Shown here: one piece after another, positions 32,827 through 45,270 of the stretch
Layout of the letters: the number at the start of each line of letters is the position of its first letter
Numbering within the stretch: the stretch's first letter is position 1
From: Kalmusia sp. IMI 367209
Taxonomy: Eukaryota; Ascomycota; Dothideomycetes; Pleosporales; Didymosphaeriaceae
Assembly: GCA_027946365.1 (NCBI GenBank)
Contig: JAPEUQ010000001.1
Location: 2,418,001-2,482,000, forward strand
Length of the DNA stretch: 64,000 nt
Direction of reading: 5' to 3'
Program-made: the position numbers and the translations under genes
The notes under the pieces: generated by a model
The model's input: the letters and a program-made list of their open reading frames with translations, nothing else
The model's database searches: none
Told to the model about the DNA's origin: nothing

Positions 32827-35800
32827 GGCGCCGTCTGCTGCTACTGGGCCCTACAGACAGGTGTTTTGGTATGGTCGGTCAGCTTGCTTCTTTCTGTGAG
32901 AACAATTGAGTGCCTTTGTCACTGACTGTGTGTCCCGAGCTGGAGTGTTCGCCCAACCTGCCCGTGGTTATGCGGGTGTCGTAGGGAGCACGCAGAGAAG
33001 AGACAAGAGCGAGTCGCGATCTAGCTCTCTGTATGGGAAGGTAAACAGTGGAAGTGGTAGAAGGGGTACGCGACAAGAGGTCGCGATAGCTGGTGGGGAA
33101 GTCGCGAAGCAGTGAAGTCATGAAAGTTTTGAGACTAGCCGGACCACAAGGCCCGAGCTTCTTATCACGTGCATTGCGATTCACCTGCCCTGGCACCGCA
33201 CAATCCGCAAGCGGAATGCGCACCTCCACATCACCCAAGTCACGTCCTCGGAAAATAACAGCCAGCACTGGCAAAAACGAACTGTGAGGAGTATCCTGAA
33301 TTTTTATGCTGCCAGGCTTGGTGGCCCAGCACAGTGATTGAGCAACAATGCAACATGCTGGGCCTCATACCTGTCAGGTGCTCTACTTCACTTCGAGCGA
33401 GGTCATTGCTATCTTTATACACTTATGATCAATGTCGAAAGAAAGGGGTTTCGAACTATTTTTGGCTTTTGACAAGGTGAAAGTAGCACATGAGTGTGTC
33501 TACATTGCATAAATCCGACCAGATGATTCTACTATTGTATACCTCTGGGAACGGACGCTTATCACTTGAGTTGCTTCCGTGAACATCAATTCCTAAGAGC
33601 TGGCCGAAGCACGCGTTGGCCAGTGTGGGTTTGGCAATAGTAAACAATATCTGCATGGTATGGGCGGCGCTGCCACTTGGGGCGTAGTATGGCACGCCCA
33701 GGGCTAATCTTACGCCAACGACGAGCTCCACGACGGGGACTTAGAGCGTTACGCCCATGGCCGCGAGAGCACTAATCCTTAATGCCGGATTTTACCGTGA
33801 ACCTTCGCCTCACAAGGTTGAAGATCAAATGGCCTAGTCCGGATGATTGACGACTAAAACTTACTTGAGTATTCCGACTGATCGGGTGTACGCTTAATTA
33901 TCCGAAAAGCCGTTGGGAGTCGCTTGCGGCGACTCGACGTCGTACGACACTTGCGTACCACGAAACACGAGGGTGAATAATTTGAATTCCTACTCGCACT
34001 CGGACAGACTCCAGATTGGGTGACGGCTTTCTCTCTAATAAGCTAATAATCCGGCCCTCGTGCTCAGCTCGGTCGAAGGAAGGTGGCAAGTCGTAACTTC
34101 GCCTTGCCCAGCGTTTCCGAAGTTCATCGGTATGGAGCACAGACCCGGTCACATCTTGCAGCGGATCGTGCCGGAGGAGCAAGAGATGTTCATAGCGGGA
34201 CCGGGTGCGCTTTTTTTCGGATAGTGAGAGCAGCTGCATTTATGTACCATAGGTAGCGCGAAGGCAATTTTCAAAACTTATAGCCGATGTTACACGTCAG
34301 AGGAAAGCTACTTTGCGTTGAGTTAACCTAACATAACGATACTTTGGGGACCTACGTAGGAGCGGAATGTACTGTAACATATCAAGGCTATCCTTACGAT
34401 ACGTGGCAAAATGGTACGATTTAAACTTCAATGGAACGAAAACATCGCCTGGAGATCTGCATGCAGCGATAAATGTGTGCATTGGCCTACATGCTACCCT
34501 AGATTTGACGCAGATAGCCGAAGTGCCTACTAATGAGTCTTTGTCTGGCACTCAAAAAGCAGGGTTTAGGTCCCTGCAGCTGGACGAAGCTCGGTAATAG
34601 TGTGAACGAATCATCAGCGCCGGAGCTTGCAGAAGCGGCTTTGGCTCGCTAGATGGGCGGTGACGGTTTGATGCCCGTCGACCAAATAGTACCCTGAAAG
34701 CCGTTGGCTAGGTAGGCATAGGATGAGAGTGCCGTATCCATTGCTACGTGTGGCACAATGTTATTGATAAGTACGAATAGCAATTACTACATTCTATTTT
34801 AGCATTGAGCGAGGTATTAGTCAGTGGCTCATCTATTTCGAGTGACGAGGTCAAATGAGGATGATAGTCTTACTATCGATGAGTTTATGTCTATCCTATA
34901 GATTTATCAGAGCCTCCATATGTCAAAAGTTGCAGAGCCAGCCAATTTTTTTTTTTCATGTGCAAATGATGGTTGAGATTGAGTTCGCCATTGTCGCGAT
35001 AGCTGCACTATATAATCAAAACAAACATGATGCATGTGGGAAAGGAAATACATTTTTGCTTTGACTTCGAGTTGAGGATCATGACTATCGGCCAATTGTG
35101 ATCTCGTTGTGCATTAAACCACGTTGGGCATGGTATCTCGATGAGGGGGAACTGTCTATTGAGGCGGAAATGCTTGCAGCCAATTAAAAGAGGAGGAACT
35201 ACCTCCGAGAGCGACCAGAGGCTACTCCTTTACGGACCCTTGAACTATTAATCTCATCACCATAGGCTTGCTTCCGCCTTGGCATGCATGGCTCCAAACC
35301 AAAAACACTACCCAAGTACAGTGAACGAAGACACGGTAAGATACTCGGGCAATGCGTACTAGGGCACTTCTACGCATGTCCTCGAGGCCCCCTCAGATTC
35401 TTTGAGATAATTGAAAGTTGCCGCTGAATTGTCTCCTGCAAATCTTGCAGCCAAGAGACAGATTCACATACGAACTGGCTTGACGAAGGAAGCGCCTGCC
35501 CTTTGCAGACAAGCGATGGCCCCATCCCGAAGCCTGTCCAGGGTCCAGTGTGAAGGGCAACGTTCAGTGGACATGATTTTGCACAGACATCTGGGCTCCA
35601 AGCACTAGTACCCTAGTGGGCAGGCGTGCATTCCCCATAAAACCGCTGGACGATTTCAAAAAAGCTGCTGCACGATACGCAGGTGAAATATTCCGCTGGA
35701 GTAGTCGGCGAGGACTGAATACTACACAACCCTCGCCGAGGTATTGAGGCTCTTTGTGTCGAGGCTTGTTCCACTAGTGCCATCGCAACAGAGCACGCAT

Positions 35801-37820
35801 CCGTCCAACCGCCCTGTTTCGAAGCTTATCTCGTTACATCGATGATATAAGGTGAGGCTAAGAGTTACCTTTCCGTTTTTATAACATGTGATACAATACG
35901 GACTGTGCGACCCACGTTGCAGAAGAAGCCCGCCAACAGTGGCTTTTCGTGAAGCGAGATTTCAACGTCCATAGCCCTAAAATTCGATAACGTCATATGT
36001 GGCACTCAAACTTTGAAAAGTCGGAAAGAAGAGACCGATCGTCATTTGTGACGAGCAGGGGCAATTGGGCAACGAGTGCGCTGAGCTGCTATCGATCGGA
36101 CCGAATACACATAATCGTGCTGCCGGCTCTGACCATAAACATCCGCTTAGTGGAAGGCTGTGCCTGACGACAGCCCAAGCCAACCTGCTGGTTAACGGTT
36201 CATGCTGTCCAGGGCCTAGATCGCTGCTGAAGTGTGCGGCGCGACAGGCCAAGTAACGCGATAGTAAAAATTGGCGCTTGCCAGTTCGCGTGGCCAAGAT
36301 CGAAGCGTTCCTTGTATTAAAGTTAGCTTTAGGAATGCAGCTGTGGCCCTGGAAGGACTGTATCAGGTGCTGGATGCACGGCCAAGTAAGGCATCTTGCA
36401 GTGCTGAACCCGTAGAATCCGCAGAGGGCGCAGTGAGCGAAACCGGTGATCGACAGTACCCAATCCCGTGGGACTTGATTTCAGTTCGCGTCTAAAGTGA
36501 CATCTGCGGAGAGCGCCGGCCTGGCCACTTCCGACTATACGTCTGCTGAGCCGACTTCCCCGCGGTTGTTCGACTGTGGTCCGCTAGGCACTAGTCTCGT
36601 CCTGCGTCCGCCTCCCTCACTGGCTTTTTGGTGAGCTGCGCATTTGAAACGCTGTAGCTCAAGGCGCTTGTCAGCAGCGTGAACGCGAGGAGTGGCCGGG
36701 CCTGATGGGTCCCCATACGCAACGTTCCAATAGCCGAACAAGTATAGAAGGTAAATCCCCGAAAATGCAGGGTTGGTCGGTCGCGCAGCCTCAGCGCATC
36801 GGTTCCGCATAGGATCTCTTCGCCCAGGATAATCATCGAATACAGTCCTTCAGTCGAGAGCAGCGGCATCGACATGATCTCGCTGATGCCTCCCGAATCG
36901 GCAAATTCGTCGCCAGGTGAGCCCCCATGTGTGCTTCAGGCCTTGGTCGATGAGGTCTTACGACGATGACAGGAGCGAGCTATTGGTATGGCAACAGCCT
37001 GCCAAACGCCCTTCCAAACGCCCTTGACGACCTACCGTCGGACCCTACGCACCCTCGAATGCTACGACGAGCTTCAGAAGCGGTGATCTCTTCGAATGTT
37101 TTCCCAAGGTAAGGCAGCATTTCGTTTTGGCATACGTTTGGGTCGTCGTTTCCGCCGGGCCTTAGTGGAAGGTGGGAAGTTGCGTACCACAAAAATTTCT
37201 GCTCGGAGGTCCCATATACCCACGAAGGAGTTACCTTAATGCGGCCCCGAATTATCCTTATAACCTTCGAATCGGATCCCGGCATCACACCCTGGTCAAT
37301 GTGGCTGTCAGCCTCCGCGGAAGGCTTTGTCCAAGAGTGTTGTGCGACTGAGATCATCAGGTTGAGGACATCGACTTACAGCGTAGGATGGGACCCTTCC
37401 TTGGTGGAGATGAGAATTAGCAAGCTCTTCTATCGTTCTAGGATTCGATCTGATCAGCACGACGATTTCAACTTCCTCTCTTGGTCGTAAGCCGCGTCCT
37501 AATGGATCATCCACGGAACCTAAGAATAACGCGCGGAGGAGATTGGACAAGCAACATTCCAAAATGATTTGTTATATGGTTGAACGAAATTGCAACCATT
37601 TTTGACCGATTTTACCAACATACAAGTCCCGGCTAACGACATCGTAGCCAGGAGACAGTACCTTGGGACGGTATAGCCCCACTTCATCTCGATACATCTG
37701 CAGTAGCGCGAGCACAATCTGTAGCCGCATCTGCGAATCATAAAGCCCCTCTTGCACCTAAACAGGGGCTTGCGGGTGCGCTGGGCAACTCGAGAAACCA
37801 GCATCAGTCCCCCATCTCAG
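32827..37820. other. gene-poor block of about 5 kb
   Basis: This is the longest gene-poor stretch of the window. A minus-strand frame at 33274-32879, just upstream of the kinase, may be leader sequence. Other frames (34.2, 36.0 and 36.8 kb, minus; 35.4 and 36.3 kb, plus) are short, have no recognisable domain and no splice partner. A poly-T run (TTTTTTTTTT type) lies near 34945. I saw no terminal repeats or transposase motifs. It may be decayed repeat sequence, but by eye I cannot show that. Confidence 0.45.
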
Positions 37821-39251
37821 GTACCTACGCCCTACGCACACCACGAGGAAAGATCACCTCGATAGCATGCGAGAGTTGCAGAAAACGCAAGTCGAAGGTA
37901 TGCTGTGACCTTCCAGAATTGTTGAATGATCTGATCACTTTTCTGGCAGTGCGATGGTGTGAGACCAAAATGCAACACATGCCAGACGAAAAATCTTTCT
38001 TGCATTTACGACGTTGCTGAGGATGGGAAGACGACCACACAGCTGCGTGCTCATGTTAGGAGACTAGCGAAAGAACTCGATGACATGAAGTCGATAGTGT
38101 CGTTACTTGCGTTGGCTCCGGATCGGACCTCAGCTGCGAGCTGGGCTAATGAGCTGGAAAAGAACGGATTCGCTCATCACTCTGCTGACGAGATCAAGAG
38201 AGCTCTTCAGGTGGGCGCGTTGAGCACAGACCCCAGTCATCCTCTGTTGACGTCCTTGCAGGAGGTGGGAAGCCGACCAATGCAGCTCTCGGAGCAAGAC
38301 GGGGTGGAGACACCTGTAAGCGAACGATTCCGACGTCCTTCGCATAGTGTCGCTGAATCTTCATATGATGGAGAATCCTCAAGGGATGACAGGTGAGGGA
38401 TGCAATAAATAGTAAAGAAGAAGCACAACTAACGTAAAGAAAAGTCGAGAACAAAGTCAGCCCGCCATGACCTTTCAGACGCCTGACCACGCCATAGACG
38501 GTGTAACCCCGTTTCCCTACAACGAAACGAACGAGTACAGCAAGTTCAGTTTCGAATGCGGTGTTTATCGAAGAACGAAACGAGAGATGCTTGCAAATGG
38601 ATGGGATGAAGCGCAGATCTTTGGGCGAAATGAAGTTGATGTTGATACTCTCCTTTTGGGATTTGTAGATTCTCAAGAATCACAACCGGTTCCGACTTGG
38701 GCAGCGAAAATGATCAATAAGATGCTTCCAACTGGACCTCTGCCAATACGTTTGGCTTCCGCATTTCTCCTGACCAAAATGATGCGGGTAGGCTCTCTCT
38801 CTTCTAGACGTTTTCGAAAATATTTACTGACCAATCCCAGTGGCTTATTTGGCCGAGCGTCGAAAATATGAACAATATGCCGGATTGGCTGATGCCATTA
38901 GCTAGGCAGGACTGTTCGACGTACGATTTACTAGTCGATCTCATTCCTTGGTACGGCACACTCCACATGCGCTTTTTAAGTGACCAGGACTAACTCCTAG
39001 CAAGGCCTCAGCTTCGCCAGTATCTTTACCAGCATCCGGAAGAATTTGTCCTAGGTGCCTTTCTCGGTCTCATTGGAATCAACTGGCCTTACACAGATGA
39101 TGCATGCCACTATTGGGACATCGATTCAGCTTGCACGAGGCTGACTCCGCTATTCGAGACTCATATCAGCGACCTCGACAGCTGGACCTTGGATGCGAAA
39201 GCTCTCGAATATATGCCTCAAATTGAGGGCCTTGTACCAGGTTTGAGGTGA
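37821..39251 (+). CDS. Zn2Cys6 transcription factor, 5' end unresolved
   Basis: Exons: to 37897, then 37950-38392, 38445-38787, 38841-38950 and 39005-39251, with four introns of 52-54 nt. All phases close, including the family motif DLIPWPQLR made across the last junction. The zinc cluster is split by intron 1: CESCRKRKSK before it and CDGVRPKCNTCQTKNLSC after it, CX2CX6CX6CX2CX6C in total. A coiled dimerisation helix follows (LRAHVRRLAKELDDMKSIVSLL). The C-terminal part is the short fungal type with LPSW-like and IPW motifs. No in-frame ATG exists back to a stop at 37634-37636, so the first coding exon must lie further upstream (an AG at 37819-37820 is one possible acceptor) or the gene has lost its start. 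The start given here is therefore provisional. Confidence 0.7.
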
Positions 39252-41827
39252 AAGGATTTCCGAGGGATGTTCTCTTGTTTTCCTTTTCTTTTCCTTTTCT
39301 TTTTATATATATATGTTTTTTTGGCTTTTGCTTTTGCTTTTGCTTTTGCTTTTGCTTTTGCTTTTGCTTGTTTTGAAACGTCATCGGGTAGGCTCCGTCG
39401 CTCCTTGGGACTTGTTCTGATTTCTCGGCGTTGATACTGGCTATGGGAATAAGTAGCATGAGCATGGCGGCTTTGCGCGCATGTCGCGCATCGTTCTTTT
39501 CGAATCGCTCGGCTGTACAATAATGGGGTCGGAGCTGGAAGCGAACGCACAAATACGGAAGAATTGCAAACGCAATATTGCAAGCAACATTACCTTTTTC
39601 ACAAATGATCAGCCACAGAACGAGGCGGCCCTCTCACTATATACAAATGGCGTGTTATGCGCCTGATCACCAGCCACGGAAATAACCGGAAGTGGAGTCA
39701 CTAAAACGTGCCAAGTCTTTAGGGAACCCTCCGCGGATGCACATATCCGTCCTCGGGCGCTCCTACATCCACTTAGGTTCCTACACAATGTCTTTTTCCC
39801 CTTCTATCGAACCCGCTAGAAGCTTTCTAAATGACCATGCCGCCTCACGATCGCTTCTAGGCTTCCGAATTCCCGAATTCAAAGGAATGACATTGGCTGG
39901 ACAGATAGCCTACTAGGCCCCTTAGGAAATAGGTGGTTATTTCCTTAGTAGTTGGGCGCAGGCACCCAGTGTGTTGGTCCACCGATAGCTCCTTGGTGGT
40001 TCCCCGGACGAGATCCGTGAAGCTAGGATGATGTTTGGGGTCCGCAATCGGCGCATTGGGGGGACTTTGGGAGATTGAGCTCGATGAAGAAAGTGTGGCG
40101 AGCAGACGGACTTGCAGGAACAATGTCTGGACGGGTCTAGCCACGCTTGTGGCTATACTTCTGGACCTCACCTACCATTTGAAGAATGGATCGAGCGACA
40201 GAAAGAGGGGACTCATGAGCCAGAAGTACAGGCAAGGCACAAGTTAACGCCCGGCATCTAGGCCTGCCTCGCCTCATCGTTGGGCCCATGGCCGAATTTC
40301 ATCACGACGAGCAAGATTCTTAGCCCTTGCTCGATATCACACTGTGTTATCGCTGCGGTCCTTGGATCATATCCATGCAGTAGGCATTTGAACTAGCTTC
40401 AAGACTACTGTTCAGGTTAGGCTTCGAGTGGCGCTTGTGTATTATCTTAGAGCGTAAACAATACCCCAATCACAAAACTAGGAGAAGCGCTCTAACCTGG
40501 CTTATCCCCACATAACATAGGTATGTAAATGGCATGGGGAATGTGTACAACCCCATGTCCGGGACATTTATTTGCGAGAGTTAGAGATCATGTTTCACCG
40601 TCTCATTATGTCTCGTGCCCCCGTGATGTTTTTTTGCCACGGCCGTATCTCACCTAGATCTCTTCTGTACTACGGATCAGCCTTCGTCTCTCATGGTGCC
40701 GATACAGAACAATCTAATTAAGAGCATTAATATTCTAGACTTGTTGGCTATTGAGTTGTCTGGGTAGTTGTTCTAGAAGAGCCTCGTTCTAGATAGATTG
40801 TTCTAGATTTCCAAGGCTGTAAGGCCAATACGAAGGACGGGAAAACAACGCCTCATTTTGTCGATGATACCCAAAACCAAATTCGTACGAAAGAGTTGGA
40901 TTATCTCCCAACGGCAACTCCCCAATATGGTCGTGATCTCTCGGACGCAAGATGAGAGGACCAACTCTCGGCTGCAATGAGGAATAGTAAAGATATTCTA
41001 ACAGAGTCCGATTTCCATGATACATATTACACATTCCGAACAGTGACTAACGCCAGTTCTCCGCTTCCATTAGCCGCAGCGCCTGTTCGGGCTGCTCTTC
41101 TACATTTGCCCCAGACAACGACCCGAATAGGCTGAAACATCACGTGCATTCTCCGGCACAATACAGATCCATAATCTCATTTCCTGTCTACCCCACACGA
41201 TGCTTCTTCCGTCGTCGAAGTTCTTCATATCATCTCCGAGAGGTAAGTTCTCGGTGCCCCCATCCCCGCTTTACATTTTTCCAAGCCACATCTACTGCTA
41301 CCCTATTTTGTCCCTTGATCACTACTAGGCTCAGCATCTTACCATGCGCTCCTAAGTCTAGTCCCTAGACCGCTTCGATCGAAATCGATACGATCACGGC
41401 TAGTCAGATCCATTTCTCGCACCATATGCGCTTCGTCAATTAGACTCCAGCCATACCTCTCATGTAATCTAATCTGTCTTAGGCTCAGCCCAACATCAAG
41501 CTCTCCAGCACAATTCCTAAGTCCAGCACTGGCAATGCGACTCTCATTCATGATACATGAGACCTACAATGACCAGATTCAGGCGTTATAACTGAGGTGG
41601 TATTCGCGAACACTATGAGTGGCAGGTATCTTAAGGACGCTTATGAAAAGAAGAAAAAGTAAAAAAACATAAATCTGGAAAGGAAGAGAAAAGAGAAATT
41701 GCAGGCTTTCATCGCCACTGTCATGCGCCTGCATGAAGAACATGGTCATAATGGCACATCAAGACTGCACCAAAGCCATGATACGTCGGCCACATGACAT
41801 ACCTTCGCAAGCTCTACTAGCAGACGC
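39252..41827. other. gene-poor stretch with microsatellite and short repeats
   Basis: Contains a hexanucleotide microsatellite (39325-39366) and four TTCTAGA words in about 75 bp (40733-40807). A minus-strand frame ending at 39857 encodes a Ser/Arg-rich sequence that superficially resembles a mitochondrial presequence but has no ATG in frame. No gene is supported. Confidence 0.45.
39325..39366 (+). repeat. (CTTTTG)7 microsatellite
   Basis: Seven perfect tandem copies of CTTTTG, preceded by a TTTTCTTTTC-type and TATATATA tract. It lies about 75 nt after the stop of the Zn2Cys6 gene, probably in its 3' UTR. On the minus strand it reads as a run of KAKAKA codons, an artefact. Confidence 0.9.
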
Positions 41828-43762
41828 TCATCGCGTGACTCTGCGAATCCACAACGCACTCTCGCTCCCAGGATCAGCCGTCTCTCGCTTCCGCCATGCA
41901 CGATGCAGCTTCAAACCCACGTCGTGCTCCTCGCGCTTAATCTCTGCTAGCTCATCTTCGAAATCCTTCTTGCGCTGATCTACTAGCCTCATCCTTTTGA
42001 AATCTGTGACCATCGGATTTGGCGGTGCCATGTTATTCAGGTCGTTAAGAAGACGGTACACGTTATTGCGCCGCACCTTTAAATCTTCCATTTGGGATTC
42101 CAGAATTTCAATGTGGTCCGCGGCAGCATGTTCCGTAGGTGGCCGGGGAAGAGCCTTATGCGTACTAGTAGAAAAGGTAGAGTCCGGTCGCGGAGAGGGT
42201 GGGTCAGAAATCATTGTGTTGCGTGCGGTAGAAGCGGTAGATGAGGGTATAGGCTTGCGCGCAGGAACACGATCTGCAACTGCAACAGGACGCTTGCGAT
42301 TAAGAATAGCAGATGCAGCAGAGATAGGTTCAGTGGGAACTTTTGACGTCGGCAACGGTGGCGGTGGAGACGGTGGAGGCGAATGCTGATACGTTGTCCC
42401 ACTGTTGTATGTTGTCCACGAGAAACGACTTGCTGGGCCGTTATCTTTACTCGCCGTCGATCCCGGAGTGTCCTCGATCGATTTCCGAGGAACCTTTGCA
42501 GTGGGCGTTGTCGGCTGAGGCTGCGCTGGTTCGGCTATCGCTGGATTGTGATCATTTACCGGCACTGCCGAAAATTGTTTGTTTGTAGGCGTGATAGGGC
42601 TATAAGTGTAAGGGTTGGATATTCCCGGACTATGCGGGGAGGTGGGAGATGCGAGCTCCCTTGGAGGGGAAGTCCTCGCGACCTTCAGTGGGACTATGGG
42701 TTTGATGGGTTCCTCATGCGTATCGTATGGGGCGGGGGTGTCTGCGACGGGGGCGGTGTCAGCTCTAACGGGAACACGTGCGGTGTTTGCTGTAAGCGAG
42801 TTTGACGCATTCTTCTCAAACTCTCCCGCGCGCATGGTATCCGCCTTCCGTAAGTTCGAAGGCTTGTCCGAAGGCTGGTCTCTGAAAGGTTTTACTATCT
42901 CGGCGCGCCCGGTCGCCTTGCTCCAAGGCTCTCGTGGTCTGGTGTCAACTGGTACTGGCTTCGTGCCATAACGATTCGCGCGCTCTGCGAGGGATTGGTT
43001 TCTTCGTGAAGTTCCGTGCTGAGCAACTATAGTTGCATCGTATCCAGTCTCGCGAAGACGAGCGGATGGCGGAGAACCACCTGTCTGGTAGGAACCTGGG
43101 CTAACTTGCGAGGCCTTGCCCGCGTTGCTTGAAGTGGGTTCGCCCGAATACTCATCCCAACGAACTTTGCTGTTAGGTGCAACTTTACCTCCCCAAAACT
43201 TCTGCGTAGCTGTCAAATCTTGGGAATCTTGATTACGAAGACTCGGGGGTGCTTTCCGCAGAACGGGTATGTTACTAGTGCCCCGCGGCGAAACTGCAGA
43301 CCGACCTCGATTTTCGTCCACTGGAGACACGTCACGCATGGAGCGAAATCGTCGGGGTTGACCAGCGATCTCTTGTTGATGCTGGTCTGGTTCGGGAGAG
43401 CTTGGTGGGGATATGTCGAAACGTTGTTGGCCTGCGGAAGGGTTGCGGTCGTATCTTAGTTCTGGCGAGGGCTGCGAATAAATTGAAGATACCGTGGGCA
43501 CTTCCGACGTTCTATAATGATGCCCGTATTGAGGTGAAAGGGCCGCGCTCCTTGAGGTAAGCGGAAGTAGAGAGAGGTTGCAGAAGGTGACTTACTGGCC
43601 TTGTGGGGCGAATGATGCATGAGGTTGGTGACTGGCATTTTGCGCTTGGGCGACATTAGGGATGTGCCTAAGTTGATCCTCGTCGTATGTTGTTTCAACG
43701 AGCACGGGACTTCCAATCTGCCTGTCCCTGTCACGGACATGCCCCTGTAACCGTTTCCACAT
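41828..43762 (-). CDS. large disordered Pro/Ser-rich protein with C-terminal coiled coil, unknown
   Basis: Two exons, 43762-43596 and 43550-41828, with a 45-nt intron (GTAAGT...CAAG), give 629 aa. The start is the ATG at 43762 (MWKRLQGHVRDRDRQIGSPV). About 500 residues are low complexity with many SP/TP and PPSP motifs, a poly-Pro run (SPPPSPPPPLP), and a conserved-looking YGHHYRTSEVPTVSSIYSQP segment. The last 110 residues form a coiled coil (HIEILESQMEDLKVRRNNVY, then DQRKKDFEDELAEIKREEHD). Such proteins in filamentous fungi are often cytoskeletal or cell-polarity scaffolds, but no specific function can be assigned. The many Ser/Thr-Pro sites suggest regulation by CDK or MAP kinases (inference). 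Confidence 0.8.
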
Positions 43763-45270
43763 GATTAAGTCTACAAAATGTGCGGGTTAGCGGGTTCTTG
43801 ACATAATCGACAGGCTGCACCGCACGCAAGGCACATGGGATATCAGGGCAACGATGATCTTTCAAGGCTCTCTGAAGGAAATATGCTCTAGTCGAGGAAT
43901 AGTTGCATGGGGTCCAGGTCCATTGTGCTGCTAAGTGGTTATGTAGGCAGAGGCGTGTCTTCAAATGGCTTTCAGCCTTTCAGATGCTTAAACCAAAGCC
44001 GATACCACACAGGTTATGACTTTTCACGTCTGTCTGTGGGACGAAGGACGTACCCAACCGTCCAAAACCCAACAGACGAAAAGGTGAGAGCAAAAGATGG
44101 ATCTGATCATCCAACACCATGAGATGGAAACCATGGTGGACCCCGAAGCTCCATGCAGGTACAAGAATGTTGAATGTATGGCTTGAAGCGACGCTTGAGG
44201 GATTCGAGGAAATTTGGCGACAGGTGGACGAGACGAAAAGTGATATAGGACAAAGGTCGAAGGACAGACGAATGATCAAGCACTCCAAGCGGGTGAAGGT
44301 GATGACGATGGGAAGACCAAACAGAGACATACATACCGATTATAGCATTGGTCCAGAACACGCAATAAGCCTGGCAGTATCGAAGCCGCTGGTAAGGAAA
44401 CCAGACAGGGCGAGTGTAAGGTCAAATGAAGGGAAGCAGCCGCGGAAGGTGCAGAGCGAGCTTCAAGAACGAATTTTCAGCTGGAGAGCGGATGTCAAGC
44501 TGGGTGGCTTCAGGCGAGAGCGGTTGCGTTTGCGTGGTGAGGCGCAGCAGCAGCTCTCACGCGCCTGTCTTCGCGATCGCCTAGGAGATGCCTCGAGCTA
44601 CAGTCTGGGAGCCTCGAAAGCGCGAACGGTGGTTTGACGAGAATGGGCAAGATATGTTTCTCCCAGCGCTGGCTTCAGGATCCAGCTCAGCGAATGGGAG
44701 CTGGCGCAGGGTGCCGAAATGAATCGTTTCTTGTGTTTCAGGGTCGTTGTCGGCGGTTTCAGGTGCTGGCGAGCCACGCTGCCCGTTAGTGATTCGCGGC
44801 AGGGCACGTCTTTGCTAGTCGCGCGGGCACGCGACGACGTGTGGTCCTTCGAGGGCCTATTTATACAGCAGAGAGCGCAAGTGGTGGTGTGCTGGGCGGT
44901 AATTTGGTGGGCGGTGGACCGCTTTGCCCGCGGGCCATGTGGCGCATAAATGTCCGCAGAGGGGTGCTTTCTGGAGCAGCGCAGCAGCGCAGCAATGCAG
45001 CAACTCCTTTGGCCCTGTCGTCCACGCCCAAGCCGTCGCGCGTTCAGGGGTGGTAAATGCATGAGAGCAATGCGGGCTGACTAACACTCGCAGCAGACCA
45101 GTCCGGGTCATTGCACGGTAGACCACCCGTGCTATGTCGGGATATCGCTGTGCTCGCTAACGCGTGGTGTTGTCAGCCTCGGGGTTGCATCATCCTCCAC
45201 CCCACCGTACGCTGCCGGCCTTCTATAGCACACCGTTCTTGCAGAACACAATCCGACAGAGAAGTCCGAC
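43763..45270. other. divergent intergenic region, about 1.5 kb
   Basis: This holds the promoters of the disordered protein (minus) and the Dap1-like gene (plus). Frames on both strands at 44.1-45.1 kb are long for chance (up to 172 codons) but are Arg-rich, overlap each other antisense and have no domain. I treat them as non-coding. Confidence 0.45.

Noticed and set aside
32879..33274. Minus-strand 131-codon frame upstream of the Prp4 kinase
   Set aside because: Looks like leader or promoter; no known domain, though a small gene cannot be excluded.
39166..39583. Minus-strand frames with Lys-Ala or Lys-Gln repeats
   Set aside because: They are translations of the CTTTTG microsatellite.
39857..40171. 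Minus-strand frame resembling a mitochondrial presequence
   Set aside because: No ATG in frame, no recognisable mature domain, and no convincing splice to an upstream start.
44119..45062. Long frames on both strands between the disordered protein and Dap1-like genes
   Set aside because: Arg-rich, mutually antisense, no domain; probably divergent promoter sequence.
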